Shown here in pieces: positions 1 through 9,379 of a stretch of DNA of 64,000 bases. Location: NCBI RefSeq assembly GCF_014642835.1, contig NZ_BMJA01000003.1, forward strand, positions 396,497-460,496, read 5' to 3'. The stretch comes from Dyella nitratireducens (GTDB lineage: Bacteria > Pseudomonadota > Gammaproteobacteria > Xanthomonadales > Rhodanobacteraceae). The position numbers were made by a program, and so were the translations under genes. Each line of letters starts with the position of its first letter. The stretch's first letter is position 1. The notes under the pieces were generated by a model. That model was not told where the DNA came from and did not search any database. It worked only from the letters and a program-made list of their open reading frames with translations.

Positions 1-1
1 C

Positions 2-2215
2 GGAACCAACACTTATTACACCAACGGTCTGCCGACTTCGCCGGTTGCGGGCAATCTCTACGATCCGAGCAGCAAGAACCGGCAATGGACCCGCACTTAC
101 GATGCCTATATCGGTGGACCGCTGATCAAGGACAAGCTGTTTCTGTTCCTGGCTGCCGAGACATCCACGCAGGACGGCACGACCGTCAACAGTGTTTCGA
201 ACGCGCAGCCCTACGTTCGTTACAACGACACGTTGCCCAAGTGGTACGGCAAACTGGACTGGAACATCACCGATAGCAACATCCTGGAAATCACCGGCGC
301 ATCAAACCGCGAGCAAACCCAAGGCACGATCTACAGCTACGACTACAGCACGCTGCAGCCGGGCCGTTTCATCAACGATGCCGATCGCATTAAAACCGGC
401 GGGGACCTGTACACCGCCAAGTTCACCAGCTACATCACTGACGACCTCACCTTGAGCGCCACGTACGGCAAGATGCGGTTGGACAACTATGATGTGCCCG
501 GTGGTTATGACGGCAGCCTGACTTACCTGGCCGATATCCAGAACCAGAATCCGGCCTTGAACGGCGGCGCACCGATCGGCAACAGCCAGGTGGTGAAATC
601 GCTCTACAATCCCAACCGCCACAATGAGAGCAACAACCTGCGCATCGATCTGACCTATCAACTTGGTCAGCACACGATTTCGGCAGGTATCGACAACCAG
701 AACGCGCGTGCGATCGACCAGGGCAGCCAAACTTCCGGCCCGGGCTATTACTGGCAATACGCCTACACCACGACACCTGCCGTTGCGCTGATTCCCAATC
801 TTGGCGTCGGAGCGCCGGCCAGCTATCCGAATGGCGCATCGGGCTACTACGCCATCAAGTACGTCAACAGCTCGATCGCCAGCGTGCGCTCCGCCCAACG
901 CGCGCAATATGTTGAAGACAAGTGGCAGGTGACTGATCGCTGGCTGCTTTCGCTCGGCCTGCGCAATGACCAGTTCGTCGACTACAACGCTGATGGGCAA
1001 CCCTATATCCGCCAGAACAAGCCGCAATGGGCGCCACGGCTTGGCTTCAGCTGGGACGTATTAGGCGATGCCAGCCTGAAGGTCTATGGCAATGTCGGCC
1101 GTTATTACCTGGGCATGCCGCTCAATCCAGCCTTGAATGCGGCAGGTGCCTATGTGGCCACACAGCAGTACTACACGTATGGAGGCATTGCGGCGGATGG
1201 CACGCCAACGAGCACCACCGCGTTCTCCAACGCGGTATCGTCCAACAATACCTACGGCATCCTGCCTGATCCCCGAACGGTGACGGCATCGAACCTGAAA
1301 TCGGAATATCAGGACGAATTCATCCTCGGCTTTACCAAAGCCATCGACAACCAATGGGTCTACGGCGCCAAGCTGACGCGCCGGATTCTTCGCAACGTCA
1401 TCGACGATTACTGCGACGTGCAAGCCATCGAAAACAAGGCAGCGGCGCTTGGTTATACGGTGAATGCCACCAATAGCTGCTATCTGATCAATCCCGGCAA
1501 GGAAAATATCTTCACCGTGATCGACGCAAGCGGCAGTTACCGCAGCGTGCCATTGACCGATGCGGAGATGGATTTCCCGCAGATGAAACGCAAGTACTAT
1601 GCGTTGGAAACCTTCCTTGAGCATCCGTTTGACGGCAAGTGGTATGGCAAGGTGGATTACGTATTCTCGCGCAGCTATGGCGATACCGAAGGACAGTTGC
1701 GCTCGGATATCCAGCAGACTGCAGCGTCGACCAGTATCGATTGGGATTTTCCCGAACTGATGTCGTCCAGCAACGGCGCGCAAAGCAACGATCACACCCA
1801 CCAGTTCAAACTGTTCGGTTATTACCAGATCGCGCCACAGTGGCTGGTATCGGGCACCGTGCAGCTGGCTTCCGGCAACCCGCGCAACTGCCTTGGCTAC
1901 TACGGCCCGAACCAGACCGATCCGGATGGCTACGGCAGCTACTACCACTGGTGCGGCGGCCAGCCTTCCCCGCCCGGCACCTATCGCTTGCCGTGGTACA
2001 AGCAGGTGGACGTGGGTGTGACGTATCTACCCACGGTGCCGGTCGGCAAGCTTGCGCTCTCGTTGAACGTGTTCAATCTTTTCAACTCGCAGACGATCTT
2101 GAACGCGTATCCGTATTACCAGATTTCGCCGGGGACGCCTGATCCGCTGTATGGATCGGCAGTGGTGCGGCAGCAGCCTCGGTATGTGCGGTTGACCGCG
2201 ACGTACGATTATTGA
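2..2215 (+). CDS. TonB-dependent receptor, Oar-like, 5'-truncated by the window edge
   Basis: Outer-membrane beta-barrel receptor for TonB-powered uptake of a large substrate, probably a glycan or peptide. The frame is open from base 2, so the true start, signal peptide and most of the plug lie outside the window; about 737 residues are visible. Near the left end is the segment GGPLIKDKLFLFLAAE, typical of the Oar-like subgroup that carries an N-terminal carboxypeptidase-regulatory-like domain. The rest is aromatic, Asn/Tyr-rich alternating beta-strand sequence ending RLTATYDY and TGA. It converges on the GH20 gene 44 bp downstream and is the only plus-strand gene in the first 22 kb, so it may belong to a different transcription unit from the glycan locus. 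Family call is firm; substrate is unknown. Confidence 0.88.
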   Translation, partial: GTNTYYTNGLPTSPVAGNLYDPSSKNRQWTRTYDAYIGGPLIKDKLFLFLAAETSTQDGTTVNSVSNAQPYVRYNDTLPKWYGKLDWNITDSNILEITGASNREQTQGTIYSYDYSTLQPGRFINDADRIKTGGDLYTAKFTSYITDDLTLSATYGKMRLDNYDVPGGYDGSLTYLADIQNQNPALNGGAPIGNSQVVKSLYNPNRHNESNNLRIDLTYQLGQHTISAGIDNQNARAIDQGSQTSGPGYYWQYAYTTTPAVALIPNLGVGAPASYPNGASGYYAIKYVNSSIASVRSAQRAQYVEDKWQVTDRWLLSLGLRNDQFVDYNADGQPYIRQNKPQWAPRLGFSWDVLGDASLKVYGNVGRYYLGMPLNPALNAAGAYVATQQYYTYGGIAADGTPTSTTAFSNAVSSNNTYGILPDPRTVTASNLKSEYQDEFILGFTKAIDNQWVYGAKLTRRILRNVIDDYCDVQAIENKAAALGYTVNATNSCYLINPGKENIFTVIDASGSYRSVPLTDAEMDFPQMKRKYYALETFLEHPFDGKWYGKVDYVFSRSYGDTEGQLRSDIQQTAASTSIDWDFPELMSSSNGAQSNDHTHQFKLFGYYQIAPQWLVSGTVQLASGNPRNCLGYYGPNQTDPDGYGSYYHWCGGQPSPPGTYRLPWYKQVDVGVTYLPTVPVGKLALSLNVFNLFNSQTILNAYPYYQISPGTPDPLYGSAVVRQQPRYVRLTATYDY

Positions 2216-2259
2216 TGCGACGGTGGGCCGGGGTTAGCGGAACGCGAACCCCAACACCC

Positions 2260-4509
2260 CTATTGAACGACCATCTCGTCGGTGAATAGCCAGATATCCT
2301 TGGCGCCGTCCGAGAACGACGCAGGCACCGTTTTGCGTTGATCAGCCTCGATCCGAATATAGCGTGCTGTTACAGGTTGCTGCGGCTGGAAACGGAATCG
2401 CTGCATGCCGTCGCGCAGTGTCGGATCGAAAGCGGGCGCATGGGTATACAGCGTGGTCCAATGCTGCCCATCCGATGAGGCGAGAAATGTCACGTTCTCA
2501 GGCAACAGAACGCGCGACTCGATAGCCTGCAGGAAGCCGACATCGATGGCGTGTATGGCGGTGTCCTTCTGCAGATCGATGGTGGCGTCGAGGTTGCTGT
2601 CGTGCCAGGCCACCCAGCGGCCGTCATGAATCTCCGAAGTTCCTAACACGCCATCCACCAAGGCACTGGCCGGTGCATAGGAAGTATCGGGTGGCTGCGC
2701 AAGGGTGATGGTGTGCCCTGATGCCAGGTTATGCACCAGGGTGAATCGGGTGGCATTGTCGTAGCGCAGACCGTTGCGGTAAGGCACGATTTTGAGTGCG
2801 CCTGCCTGGTGAATATCCACCTCGTCATCGAACGATGGCGATTGCGCAGACGGATCCACGCTGTCTTCCGTGTAGTGATTCTGCAGATCGTCGAAGCCGC
2901 GCTTTGCATGGAGCTGCCAATCGCCATGCTGCGCGTCGTAGTCGATGGCGTAAGCCACAACGGGCTTTTTCTCCGGGCCATAGGCTACTTTTTGCGTATC
3001 CAGCCAAGGGTATTGCGCTTGCAAGCGCTGCTCGAAGTCAGCGTAAGCGGCATCATCATGCTTGCCTGTCCAGAGATTTTCCGCGAATGCAAGCATGCGT
3101 GGATAGATCTTGGACTCGGCATTGAAGGGGTTGGCGCGTTCGCTCCACAGCGGCGCTTCGCCACCCAGGATTTGCGCGTGGTGCTCGGCAAAAAGTTCGT
3201 CGTCGTCTTGCGTGCTTGGCGAGGCGGGTTTGGTGATGTCAGTCTGGTAGATGCTTTTTACCGTCAGCACATCCAGCGGCGAATCGAGATAGAACGGCCC
3301 GGCCATGATGATGCGATTGCCGTTGAGCAGTGCCTTGCGCATCACGCCATTGCCCAGCCACATGCGCCAGACTTCCACGATCGCGTTCTTGTCCGCGCCA
3401 CCCTCCAGAATCTCATCCCAGCCGATCATGGTCTTGCCCTTGCTCTCCAGATAACTCTGGAAGTGCTTGACGAAGTAGCTCTGCAGTCCCTCTTCGTCTT
3501 TCAGTCCCTGCTCGTGCATCAATGCCTGGCAGGTCTCACAGGCTTTCCAACGATCCTTGGGCGCTTCGTCGCCGCCGATGTGCACATACGGCGAAGGGAA
3601 CAACGCGATCACCTCATCCAGCACGTGCTGCAAAAAGGTGAAGGTCTGCGGATTGCCGACACAATAAATATCTTTGAACACACCCCAGGTATGCGCCACG
3701 GTCAGCGGCTGCTTGGTGCAGGAATATTCCGGATACGCGGCCAGCGCAGCGGTACTGTGTCCCGGCATTTCGATCTCGGGAACGACCATGATGTTGCGCT
3801 CTCGCGCATAGTCGATCACATCGCGAATGTCGTTTTGCGTGTAGAAGCCGCCATAGTGGCTGCCGTCTTCCTCTGTGCGCCACGCGCCCACGTCGGTTAG
3901 CTTGGGATAGCGGCGAATCTGGATGCGCCATCCTTGATCTTCCGTGAGATGCCAGTGGAAGGTGTTGATCTTGTAATAACTCAACAGGTCGAGCTGTTTC
4001 TTGATGAAGGAAACCGGAAAGAAATGACGCCCTACATCAAGCATGAAGCCGCGGTAGGCGAAGGCCGGGGCATCCTTGATGTTCACAGCAGGAATATCGA
4101 TGGATGACGCATGATCGAGCGGCAGCAATTGGCGCAGCGTCTGCACGCCCCAGAACAAGCCCTTGTCGCTGGAAGCCTGGATCACCACGCCACGCGGCGT
4201 GACCATTAAGCGATAAGCCTCATCCCCTTTCACGGTGGGATCGAACGCCAGCACGATGCCGTGCGCGTGCAAACTGTGCGAAAGTTCGATGCCGGTCTGT
4301 TCGTGGATTGAATCGCGCAGGAAGGTAACGATTTTCTGCACGCGCGCAGATTTCGGCGCATCGATGCCGGTATGCGCATCCAGGCGGTAACTACCCTCCC
4401 CTACATCCATCTGCTGCGGCTTCGGAATGATGGTGATTGCCGCAACCGTCGATGTGCTCGCGATGATGATGGAAAGGCCAAAGCACCAGGCCAGGAGAGG
4501 TTTGAACAT
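2260..4509 (-). CDS. GH20 beta-N-acetylhexosaminidase with C-terminal discoidin-like domain
   Basis: Secreted exo-beta-N-acetylhexosaminidase that removes terminal beta-GlcNAc or GalNAc from oligosaccharides. The 749-residue protein has a signal peptide (about 1-24), a GH20 N-terminal domain (about 27-150) and a catalytic barrel (about 150-490) with HWHLTEDQGWR at 185-195. The signature HIGGDE is at 310-315; Asp314 stabilises the oxazolinium intermediate and Glu315 is the general acid. The last 130 residues resemble an F5/8 type C (discoidin) sugar-binding domain (ARYIRIEADQR near the end). ATG with AGGGAG upstream. It is the last gene of the minus-strand glycan locus, separated from the receptor gene by a hairpin and a palindromic repeat, so it may have its own promoter. 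Chitobiose and N-glycan antennae are both plausible substrates. Confidence 0.95.
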   Translation of the reverse strand: MFKPLLAWCFGLSIIIASTSTVAAITIIPKPQQMDVGEGSYRLDAHTGIDAPKSARVQKIVTFLRDSIHEQTGIELSHSLHAHGIVLAFDPTVKGDEAYRLMVTPRGVVIQASSDKGLFWGVQTLRQLLPLDHASSIDIPAVNIKDAPAFAYRGFMLDVGRHFFPVSFIKKQLDLLSYYKINTFHWHLTEDQGWRIQIRRYPKLTDVGAWRTEEDGSHYGGFYTQNDIRDVIDYARERNIMVVPEIEMPGHSTAALAAYPEYSCTKQPLTVAHTWGVFKDIYCVGNPQTFTFLQHVLDEVIALFPSPYVHIGGDEAPKDRWKACETCQALMHEQGLKDEEGLQSYFVKHFQSYLESKGKTMIGWDEILEGGADKNAIVEVWRMWLGNGVMRKALLNGNRIIMAGPFYLDSPLDVLTVKSIYQTDITKPASPSTQDDDELFAEHHAQILGGEAPLWSERANPFNAESKIYPRMLAFAENLWTGKHDDAAYADFEQRLQAQYPWLDTQKVAYGPEKKPVVAYAIDYDAQHGDWQLHAKRGFDDLQNHYTEDSVDPSAQSPSFDDEVDIHQAGALKIVPYRNGLRYDNATRFTLVHNLASGHTITLAQPPDTSYAPASALVDGVLGTSEIHDGRWVAWHDSNLDATIDLQKDTAIHAIDVGFLQAIESRVLLPENVTFLASSDGQHWTTLYTHAPAFDPTLRDGMQRFRFQPQQPVTARYIRIEADQRKTVPASFSDGAKDIWLFTDEMVVQ

Positions 4510-4577
4510 CAGATGGACTCCCTAACAGTCATGCAGCGTCATGACACCCGCCTTGATGAAAGCCACCAGGAGACCAT

Positions 4578-4651
4578 CATTCCCGCGAAAGCGGGAATCC
4601 ATCTTGCTCTGATGCATTCCTGAAAATGGATTCCCGCTTTCGCCGGGAATG
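4578..4651. repeat. Inverted pair of family-2 palindromic repeats
   Basis: Two copies of a small palindrome face each other: left ATTCCCGCGAAAGCGGGAAT (4579-4598) and right GATTCCCGCTTTCGCCGGGA (starting about 4629). Each folds alone, and with flanking CCAT/ATGG the pair forms a larger inverted repeat. This arrangement is common for REP/BIME-like elements in proteobacteria. It occupies most of the 233-bp gap between the GH20 gene and the upstream receptor gene. Confidence 0.8.
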
Positions 4652-4705
4652 ACGGCCATGAGGCAAGGCAACTTTCATAACAACACGATCAATACATCAG
4701 AAAGC

Positions 4706-4734
4706 AGCGAGCCCGGCTTTAGGCCGGGCTCGCT
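4706..4734 (-). terminator. Probable terminator of the TonB-dependent receptor gene
   Basis: Perfect 12-bp GC-rich stem (AGCGAGCCCGGC, 4706-4717, with 4723-4734) and a 5-nt loop, 8 bp beyond the receptor stop codon. The U-tract on the minus strand is short (three T after GC), so termination strength is uncertain. Confidence 0.65.
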
Positions 4735-4742
4735 TTGTTGCG

Positions 4743-7700
4743 TCAATCGAGCTTGTAGTCAAACGTGAGGAACCACTCGCGACCGTTGTATTCACTACCG
4801 GTCTGCCCCGTGGTGACGAACTCGAAGCCACCGGCGTAGTACGGGATCGTAGAAACTCTGTTGAAGATATTGTTCACGGTGAGCTTCAGCTTGGTCATGT
4901 GGTTGATCTGCCAACCAACCGATCCGTTCCAGGTGATCCACACCGGCGTATGGCCCTGGTACTCGGTATCGGGAATGGTGACATTGACGCCATTGACCTT
5001 TACCTGGCAAATGCCGGTAGCCACCGACTCCGTGCCATTTTGCACGTTAATCATGCTCGGCTGGACGCCATTGGGCAGCGTATTGCAGTCACCGTAGTTC
5101 GGAGCGCGCATGCCACCATCGCGTACCCCGGAGATCGACACGTCCCAATCACCCTTGTGCCAGTCGCCGATCCACGTGATCCTGCTCGCCACATTGTTAT
5201 AGCGGGTGTTTTGCAACTCGTCGGAAGCGAGCACACGCTGCTTGTACTCGAGGTTGTCGGTGTAGTTGATGCTGGCGCGGAAGTCACCGTAATCATCGGT
5301 GTGCAGCTTGTAGTCCAGCGTGGAATCGATACCGCTCACGTACAGCGAAGCCTCGTTGATCGGGCCGGAGTTCTCCGTGACGATCTGACCGGCCGCGTTG
5401 CGCGTAACCATCTGGGTCACCATCTTGCAATACGCCGAACCCGGCACATGCGCCGTATATGTCGACAGAGAAGACGAACCGTTTACCTGGTAACCGGTAA
5501 GGCAACCGGCCTCGTCGGTCAGCACGGTGGCGGCGTCGAGGTATTCGATGGAGTTGTCCACGCCCAGGTGCCAGTAGTCGGCCGAGAACGACAGGCCCTG
5601 CACGCCCGGAACCTGCCACACGAAACCATAGGTCCAGGAGTGGCCGGTCTGCGGCTGCAACAAGCGGCTGCCATTCGTATACAAGGTGTAGTACTGCGAG
5701 GTGGGACGCTGCGTCAGGTTGCACCACGTGCTGTTGGCTTGGCCATTCTTGATGGCGTTGATGCACTGCAGGGGATCGACGTAATCACCCACCGGCGAAG
5801 AGGAGCCGGTCAGGTAGATAGCCTGCATGTCCGGCGCCTTGAAGTTGGTGCCGTAGCTGCCGCGTAGCAGCAACCCGTCATACGGACGGTATTCGAGGCC
5901 CGTGGCCCAGGTGCGGGCCACATCGGCGCGGCTGGCGTCGTGGTACTTGTCCAGGCGACCGGAGATGGTCCAGGTCACCTGATCCAGCAGCGGCACGCGG
6001 AATTCGTTGCCGAACGAATAGCGCTGGCGGGTACCACCGCCAGTGAGATATGCACCGAACGGATTCTGGAAGTTAGCCGAGTTGTAAAAGGCAGATTGCG
6101 GATCGGGCGATAGCAGGAAGCCGTTGTGCGCGGCTTCCAACACTGCCGCCCAACCTATGGAGTCGCTGCTCACCCACGGGAGCTTGTACAGGTCGCCGTT
6201 GACGCGGAACTGCACCTGGTCCAACCACGACGACGAGGTGTTCGTGCCAAAGACCGCGAACTGGTTGTATTGCTGTGGCGTGATCGGGTTCCACCATTGC
6301 TGCCAGTTCATGGCGTAAATGGGAATGGTGTTGCCGTTGCTATCTTTGGTGGTGCCCAACTGCTTCCCGAGGAAGAAGTTGTTCATGGCGTTTGAGTCGT
6401 AGCCCGTGTAGTCCTCGCGCACGATGTACTGCTGGGAATTGAGGTTCAGGTCCCAGTTGAACATGCTGTCGAACATGGTGCCGCGCACACCGGCCTGGAT
6501 GTTCCAGTTCTGCTCGCGGTCATGAGTATTCGACGGGCCGATTTCCGATGCAGTCAGCTGGCGGATCGCCTGGTTGATGACCTGCCCCGTGCTCTGGTCA
6601 TAGAACTCGCCGGTGCCGTAGGCGTTCAACTGCGTGTTGGAAATGCCCACCGTGTCATACAAGGCCGCCGAACCATAGACCTGGATGCCGTTGCTGAAGT
6701 CGTACTCGCCGGCTACGTAACCGTTGTTACTGCGGCTGCCGGGCGTCAGCACCCAGTTCTGGAACAGAGCGGGCTGCGAGCAGTAGTAGCCATTGTCGGT
6801 CACGCCTGCGATCTGGGTGCCGTTGGTGGTGACGCTGTAGGAGTGGCTCAACTGCGAGTTCGTGAACTTTCCGCAAGTGCCCGCCGGCGGCGTGATGTAC
6901 TGGCCCGAAGCGTTCTGCGCAGATAACGCAACGGCGCTGTTCGCATCGTACTGGTAACCAAACATGCGGGATGCCGGGCTCCAGGAGCCGTAGCCTGCAT
7001 CAGCCACCGAATCCTGATACGGACGATCCATGCCCCACAGCGCGGTACGGTTGGACTTCTCCAGATTATAGAGGACGTGCCAGTTTTCACCGGACTTGCC
7101 ACCAAAGAAGTTGATGTCGCCATAGGCGCGGCCACCGCGGGTAGCGCCGCCGCCCGTGATCTGCAAATCGTCACCCTGGTAGTTCTTCTTCAGGATCACG
7201 TTGATAACACCCGCCACCGCGTCCGAACCGTAGATCGACGAGGCGCCGGTCGCCAGCACTTCGATATGGTCGATCATGCCGGTGGGGATGTTGTTGTAGT
7301 TCTGGAAGTTGCTCTGCTTGTTCAACGGCTGCGGGTAATCCACGACGCGATGGCCGTCGATCATCAGCAGGCTGAAGCCAGGGCCGATGCCGCGCAGATT
7401 GACCGAACGCGCATTGACCGAGCTGGAACCCCAGGAGGCCGGGTCCGATGTCTGCTGGCCCACCTGCGGCAACGAATCCAGGTACTCCCACAACGTGGTG
7501 AAGCCCTGGTCCTTGATCTGCTGGCCGGTGACGGAGAACACCGGAGCAGGCCCTTCGACCTCCACACGCGGAATCATCGAGCCGGTAACGATGACCGCTT
7601 TCAGCTCTTTCGCATTCGGGCCGTTCTGCTGCTGGTTGCTGGAAGACGTGCTTTGCTGCTGATTCGTGGAAGACGTGTTCTGCTGCTGATTGCTGCTCGA

Positions 7701-7793
7701 CGTCGTCGACGTCTGCGCGACGGCATACGGCGCAAAAAGCGCCAACGCCAAAGAACTAGCCAGTACGCCGCGGCGTACGTGAATGGTGCTCAT
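4743..7793 (-). CDS. TonB-dependent receptor with low-complexity NQ-rich linker
   Basis: Outer-membrane TonB-dependent transporter of 1,016 residues, presumably the import channel for glycan fragments handled by the adjacent glycosidases. Signal peptide about 1-26. Residues 31-57 are three tandem 9-residue repeats of type TSS[ST]NQQQ[NS]. A candidate TonB box (LKAVIVTGS, 64-72) precedes the plug (about 76-230), which contains the usual LRGIGP..LLMIDGHRV and GASSIYGSDAVAGVINVILKK segments; the C-terminal barrel ends FLTFDYKLD. ATG is preceded by GGGAGGGGACAAT, a strong ribosome binding site. The upstream glucokinase gene ends in its own terminator, so this gene likely has a promoter within 7794-7998. 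No sigma/anti-sigma pair is adjacent. Confidence 0.93.
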   Translation of the reverse strand: MSTIHVRRGVLASSLALALFAPYAVAQTSTTSSSNQQQNTSSTNQQQSTSSSNQQQNGPNAKELKAVIVTGSMIPRVEVEGPAPVFSVTGQQIKDQGFTTLWEYLDSLPQVGQQTSDPASWGSSSVNARSVNLRGIGPGFSLLMIDGHRVVDYPQPLNKQSNFQNYNNIPTGMIDHIEVLATGASSIYGSDAVAGVINVILKKNYQGDDLQITGGGATRGGRAYGDINFFGGKSGENWHVLYNLEKSNRTALWGMDRPYQDSVADAGYGSWSPASRMFGYQYDANSAVALSAQNASGQYITPPAGTCGKFTNSQLSHSYSVTTNGTQIAGVTDNGYYCSQPALFQNWVLTPGSRSNNGYVAGEYDFSNGIQVYGSAALYDTVGISNTQLNAYGTGEFYDQSTGQVINQAIRQLTASEIGPSNTHDREQNWNIQAGVRGTMFDSMFNWDLNLNSQQYIVREDYTGYDSNAMNNFFLGKQLGTTKDSNGNTIPIYAMNWQQWWNPITPQQYNQFAVFGTNTSSSWLDQVQFRVNGDLYKLPWVSSDSIGWAAVLEAAHNGFLLSPDPQSAFYNSANFQNPFGAYLTGGGTRQRYSFGNEFRVPLLDQVTWTISGRLDKYHDASRADVARTWATGLEYRPYDGLLLRGSYGTNFKAPDMQAIYLTGSSSPVGDYVDPLQCINAIKNGQANSTWCNLTQRPTSQYYTLYTNGSRLLQPQTGHSWTYGFVWQVPGVQGLSFSADYWHLGVDNSIEYLDAATVLTDEAGCLTGYQVNGSSSLSTYTAHVPGSAYCKMVTQMVTRNAAGQIVTENSGPINEASLYVSGIDSTLDYKLHTDDYGDFRASINYTDNLEYKQRVLASDELQNTRYNNVASRITWIGDWHKGDWDVSISGVRDGGMRAPNYGDCNTLPNGVQPSMINVQNGTESVATGICQVKVNGVNVTIPDTEYQGHTPVWITWNGSVGWQINHMTKLKLTVNNIFNRVSTIPYYAGGFEFVTTGQTGSEYNGREWFLTFDYKLD

Positions 7794-7998
7794 ATTGTCC
7801 CCTCCCGGTAAAAAGCGCTGTTGCTGGCCGCCTCGACTCCCCTGACTACAAAATCAAGTCGAAGCTGGCATGTGTGGGTCTGTTTATACGTGCTCCGGTC
7901 GAGCCGAAGCTTCATGGGTCAAACGGCATCGGGTATGTGGAAGATAGGTACGTTCCTCCGGTCTGGTTGTCAGAACATCGCCTTCCCGTCGATGCACC

Positions 7999-8028
7999 AA
8001 AAAGGGATGCCTGCAAGCAGGCGTTCCC
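7999..8028 (-). terminator. Rho-independent terminator after glucokinase paralogue 1
   Basis: On the minus strand a stem (GCCTGC/GCAGGC extended by GGGA/TCCC with a small internal mismatch, 8004-8028) is followed by TTTTT (8003-7999). It begins 2 bp past the stop codon of the upstream kinase gene. The remaining 205 bp up to the receptor start (7794-7998) hold no gene; a promoter for the receptor is expected there, but no site is clear by eye. Confidence 0.75.
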
Positions 8029-8029
8029 G

Positions 8030-9148
8030 TCACTCCTGCACAGCTTGTTGTGGGGCGTGATTCATCAGCCAGCTCGCCGCGCCGATCACGCCCAATTGCG
8101 CGTGATCCACCACATGCACAGGTACGGTCTGCTGGAACGGACGCATCACTCCCTTGTCCAGAAAACGGCTGACGAAGCTGCTCTTCGCCATGAAACCGGT
8201 CATGCGCGACAGGAAGCCACCCGCAACGTAGATGCCCCCCGTGGCACCGTAAAGCATGGCCAGGTCGCCTGCAAAGGAACCCAGCCATCCACAGAACAGT
8301 TGCAAGGTTTCCACCGCTTGCGCATTCGTACCGTCGCATGCTGCGGCGGTGATGGCGGCAGGTTCGTGACATTCACACGGCACGCCATCCAGGCGGCACA
8401 CTGCTTGATACAAACGCAGCAAACCAGGACCTGACAATACCGAGTCGTAAGGAATATGCGTATCAGGCGCCACCAGTTCGCCGAGCACAGTTTGCTCCCG
8501 CCCAACGCGTGCCGCCAGTTGAATATGGCCGGCTTCCGTAGCCAGCACCTGCGGAGGTGAGCCGGGCAACCGCACCGCTACACCCAGGCCCGTGCCGGGT
8601 CCGACGACGACCACCGGACCTTCCTCGGCTTGCTTGTTGCGGCGGGGATCGTGCAGCGTGACCGCACTGGCAGGATCCAGATAAGCGGTGCCGTAAGCGA
8701 GCGCTTCGAAATCGTTGAGCACTTTCACTTCGCTCAACGCCAGCGTCTTTTCCAGATCAGCCGGAACGATGGGCCAACGCAAATTGTTGTTGACCACTTC
8801 GCCTTCGTGCAGGAACCCTGCGCACGCCAGCGCAAGGCGCTGCGGCTCTACCGAGAATGCATCGCAAAAAGCGCGCACGATCGCATCGAAGCTGGAAAAA
8901 TCCGCACACTTGTACACGCGATACGCGAGCGTGGCGGGAACGCCCTGCCCTGGTTGAAAAGCAATCAGGCCGATGCGTGCATGCGTACCGCCGACGTCGG
9001 CGGCGAGGAAAACTTCTTGGTTGCCAGGCGATGAGTTCACGAGTGCCGACGATACGGTTTCGCTGTGTGAAGCAGCGTCAGCAAGGAATGCTTCCGAGGA
9101 ACTACTGTGCGCAGCGCTGTAGCTCTTATAATTGCCATCGTCACGCAC
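8030..9148 (-). CDS. Glucokinase-family (Glk) sugar kinase, paralogue 1
   Basis: Cytoplasmic ATP-dependent hexokinase of the bacterial Glk type. It shows the phosphate-binding motif AADVGGTHARIG, the catalytic region VLNDFEALAYG, the second nucleotide loop VVVGPGTGLG, the sugar-binding TEAGHIQLAAR and the adenosine motif GATGGIYVAGGF. The GTG start at 9148 (372 residues) is chosen because GGGGTGG sits at ribosome-binding distance and the length then matches the paralogue at 20590-21705; a TTG at 9208 and a GTG at 9040 are alternatives. Its position in a glycan locus suggests phosphorylation of a sugar released there, such as glucose, GlcNAc or mannose; specificity cannot be read from sequence. 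A dyad operator candidate lies upstream and a terminator follows. Confidence 0.85.
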   Translation of the reverse strand: MRDDGNYKSYSAAHSSSSEAFLADAASHSETVSSALVNSSPGNQEVFLAADVGGTHARIGLIAFQPGQGVPATLAYRVYKCADFSSFDAIVRAFCDAFSVEPQRLALACAGFLHEGEVVNNNLRWPIVPADLEKTLALSEVKVLNDFEALAYGTAYLDPASAVTLHDPRRNKQAEEGPVVVVGPGTGLGVAVRLPGSPPQVLATEAGHIQLAARVGREQTVLGELVAPDTHIPYDSVLSGPGLLRLYQAVCRLDGVPCECHEPAAITAAACDGTNAQAVETLQLFCGWLGSFAGDLAMLYGATGGIYVAGGFLSRMTGFMAKSSFVSRFLDKGVMRPFQQTVPVHVVDHAQLGVIGAASWLMNHAPQQAVQE

Positions 9149-9250
9149 GATGCCACCCCGCGCCGAAAATCGGTCGAGTCGTGATGAATTTATGCAGTTG
9201 AACTGCAACCCTCATATCTCCCCCGGCACCTACCCTTTCGGGTCATTCAT

Positions 9251-9271
9251 ATACGAACGTCCAGTTCATAT
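9251..9271. promoter_or_regulatory. Candidate operator (ATACGAA-N7-TTCATAT) upstream of glucokinase 1
   Basis: Imperfect dyad ATACGAA (9251-9257), 7-nt spacer, TTCATAT (9265-9271), extending to ten-base arms with one mismatch (9249-9258 and 9264-9273). It lies in the 231-bp AT-rich gap between the sialidase-like gene and the kinase, about 105 bp upstream of the chosen kinase start. The same 7-7-7 layout recurs at 21931 and 31765 in front of fucose genes. The rest of the gap shows no gene. Confidence 0.5.
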
Positions 9272-9379
9272 ATATCTGATAGTGAGCTTATACGCCCTGT
9301 TTAGATCGTGGCAAGTCGCGACGCAACAGAATGCAAACATTCGTAACAATTTACGTACCCTTGAATGATCAGGCAGGCC

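Noticed and set aside
9149-9208. TTG start for glucokinase 1 at 9208
   Set aside because: It adds 20 residues without family support and lacks a ribosome binding site; GTG at 9148 has GGGGTGG upstream and matches the paralogue length.
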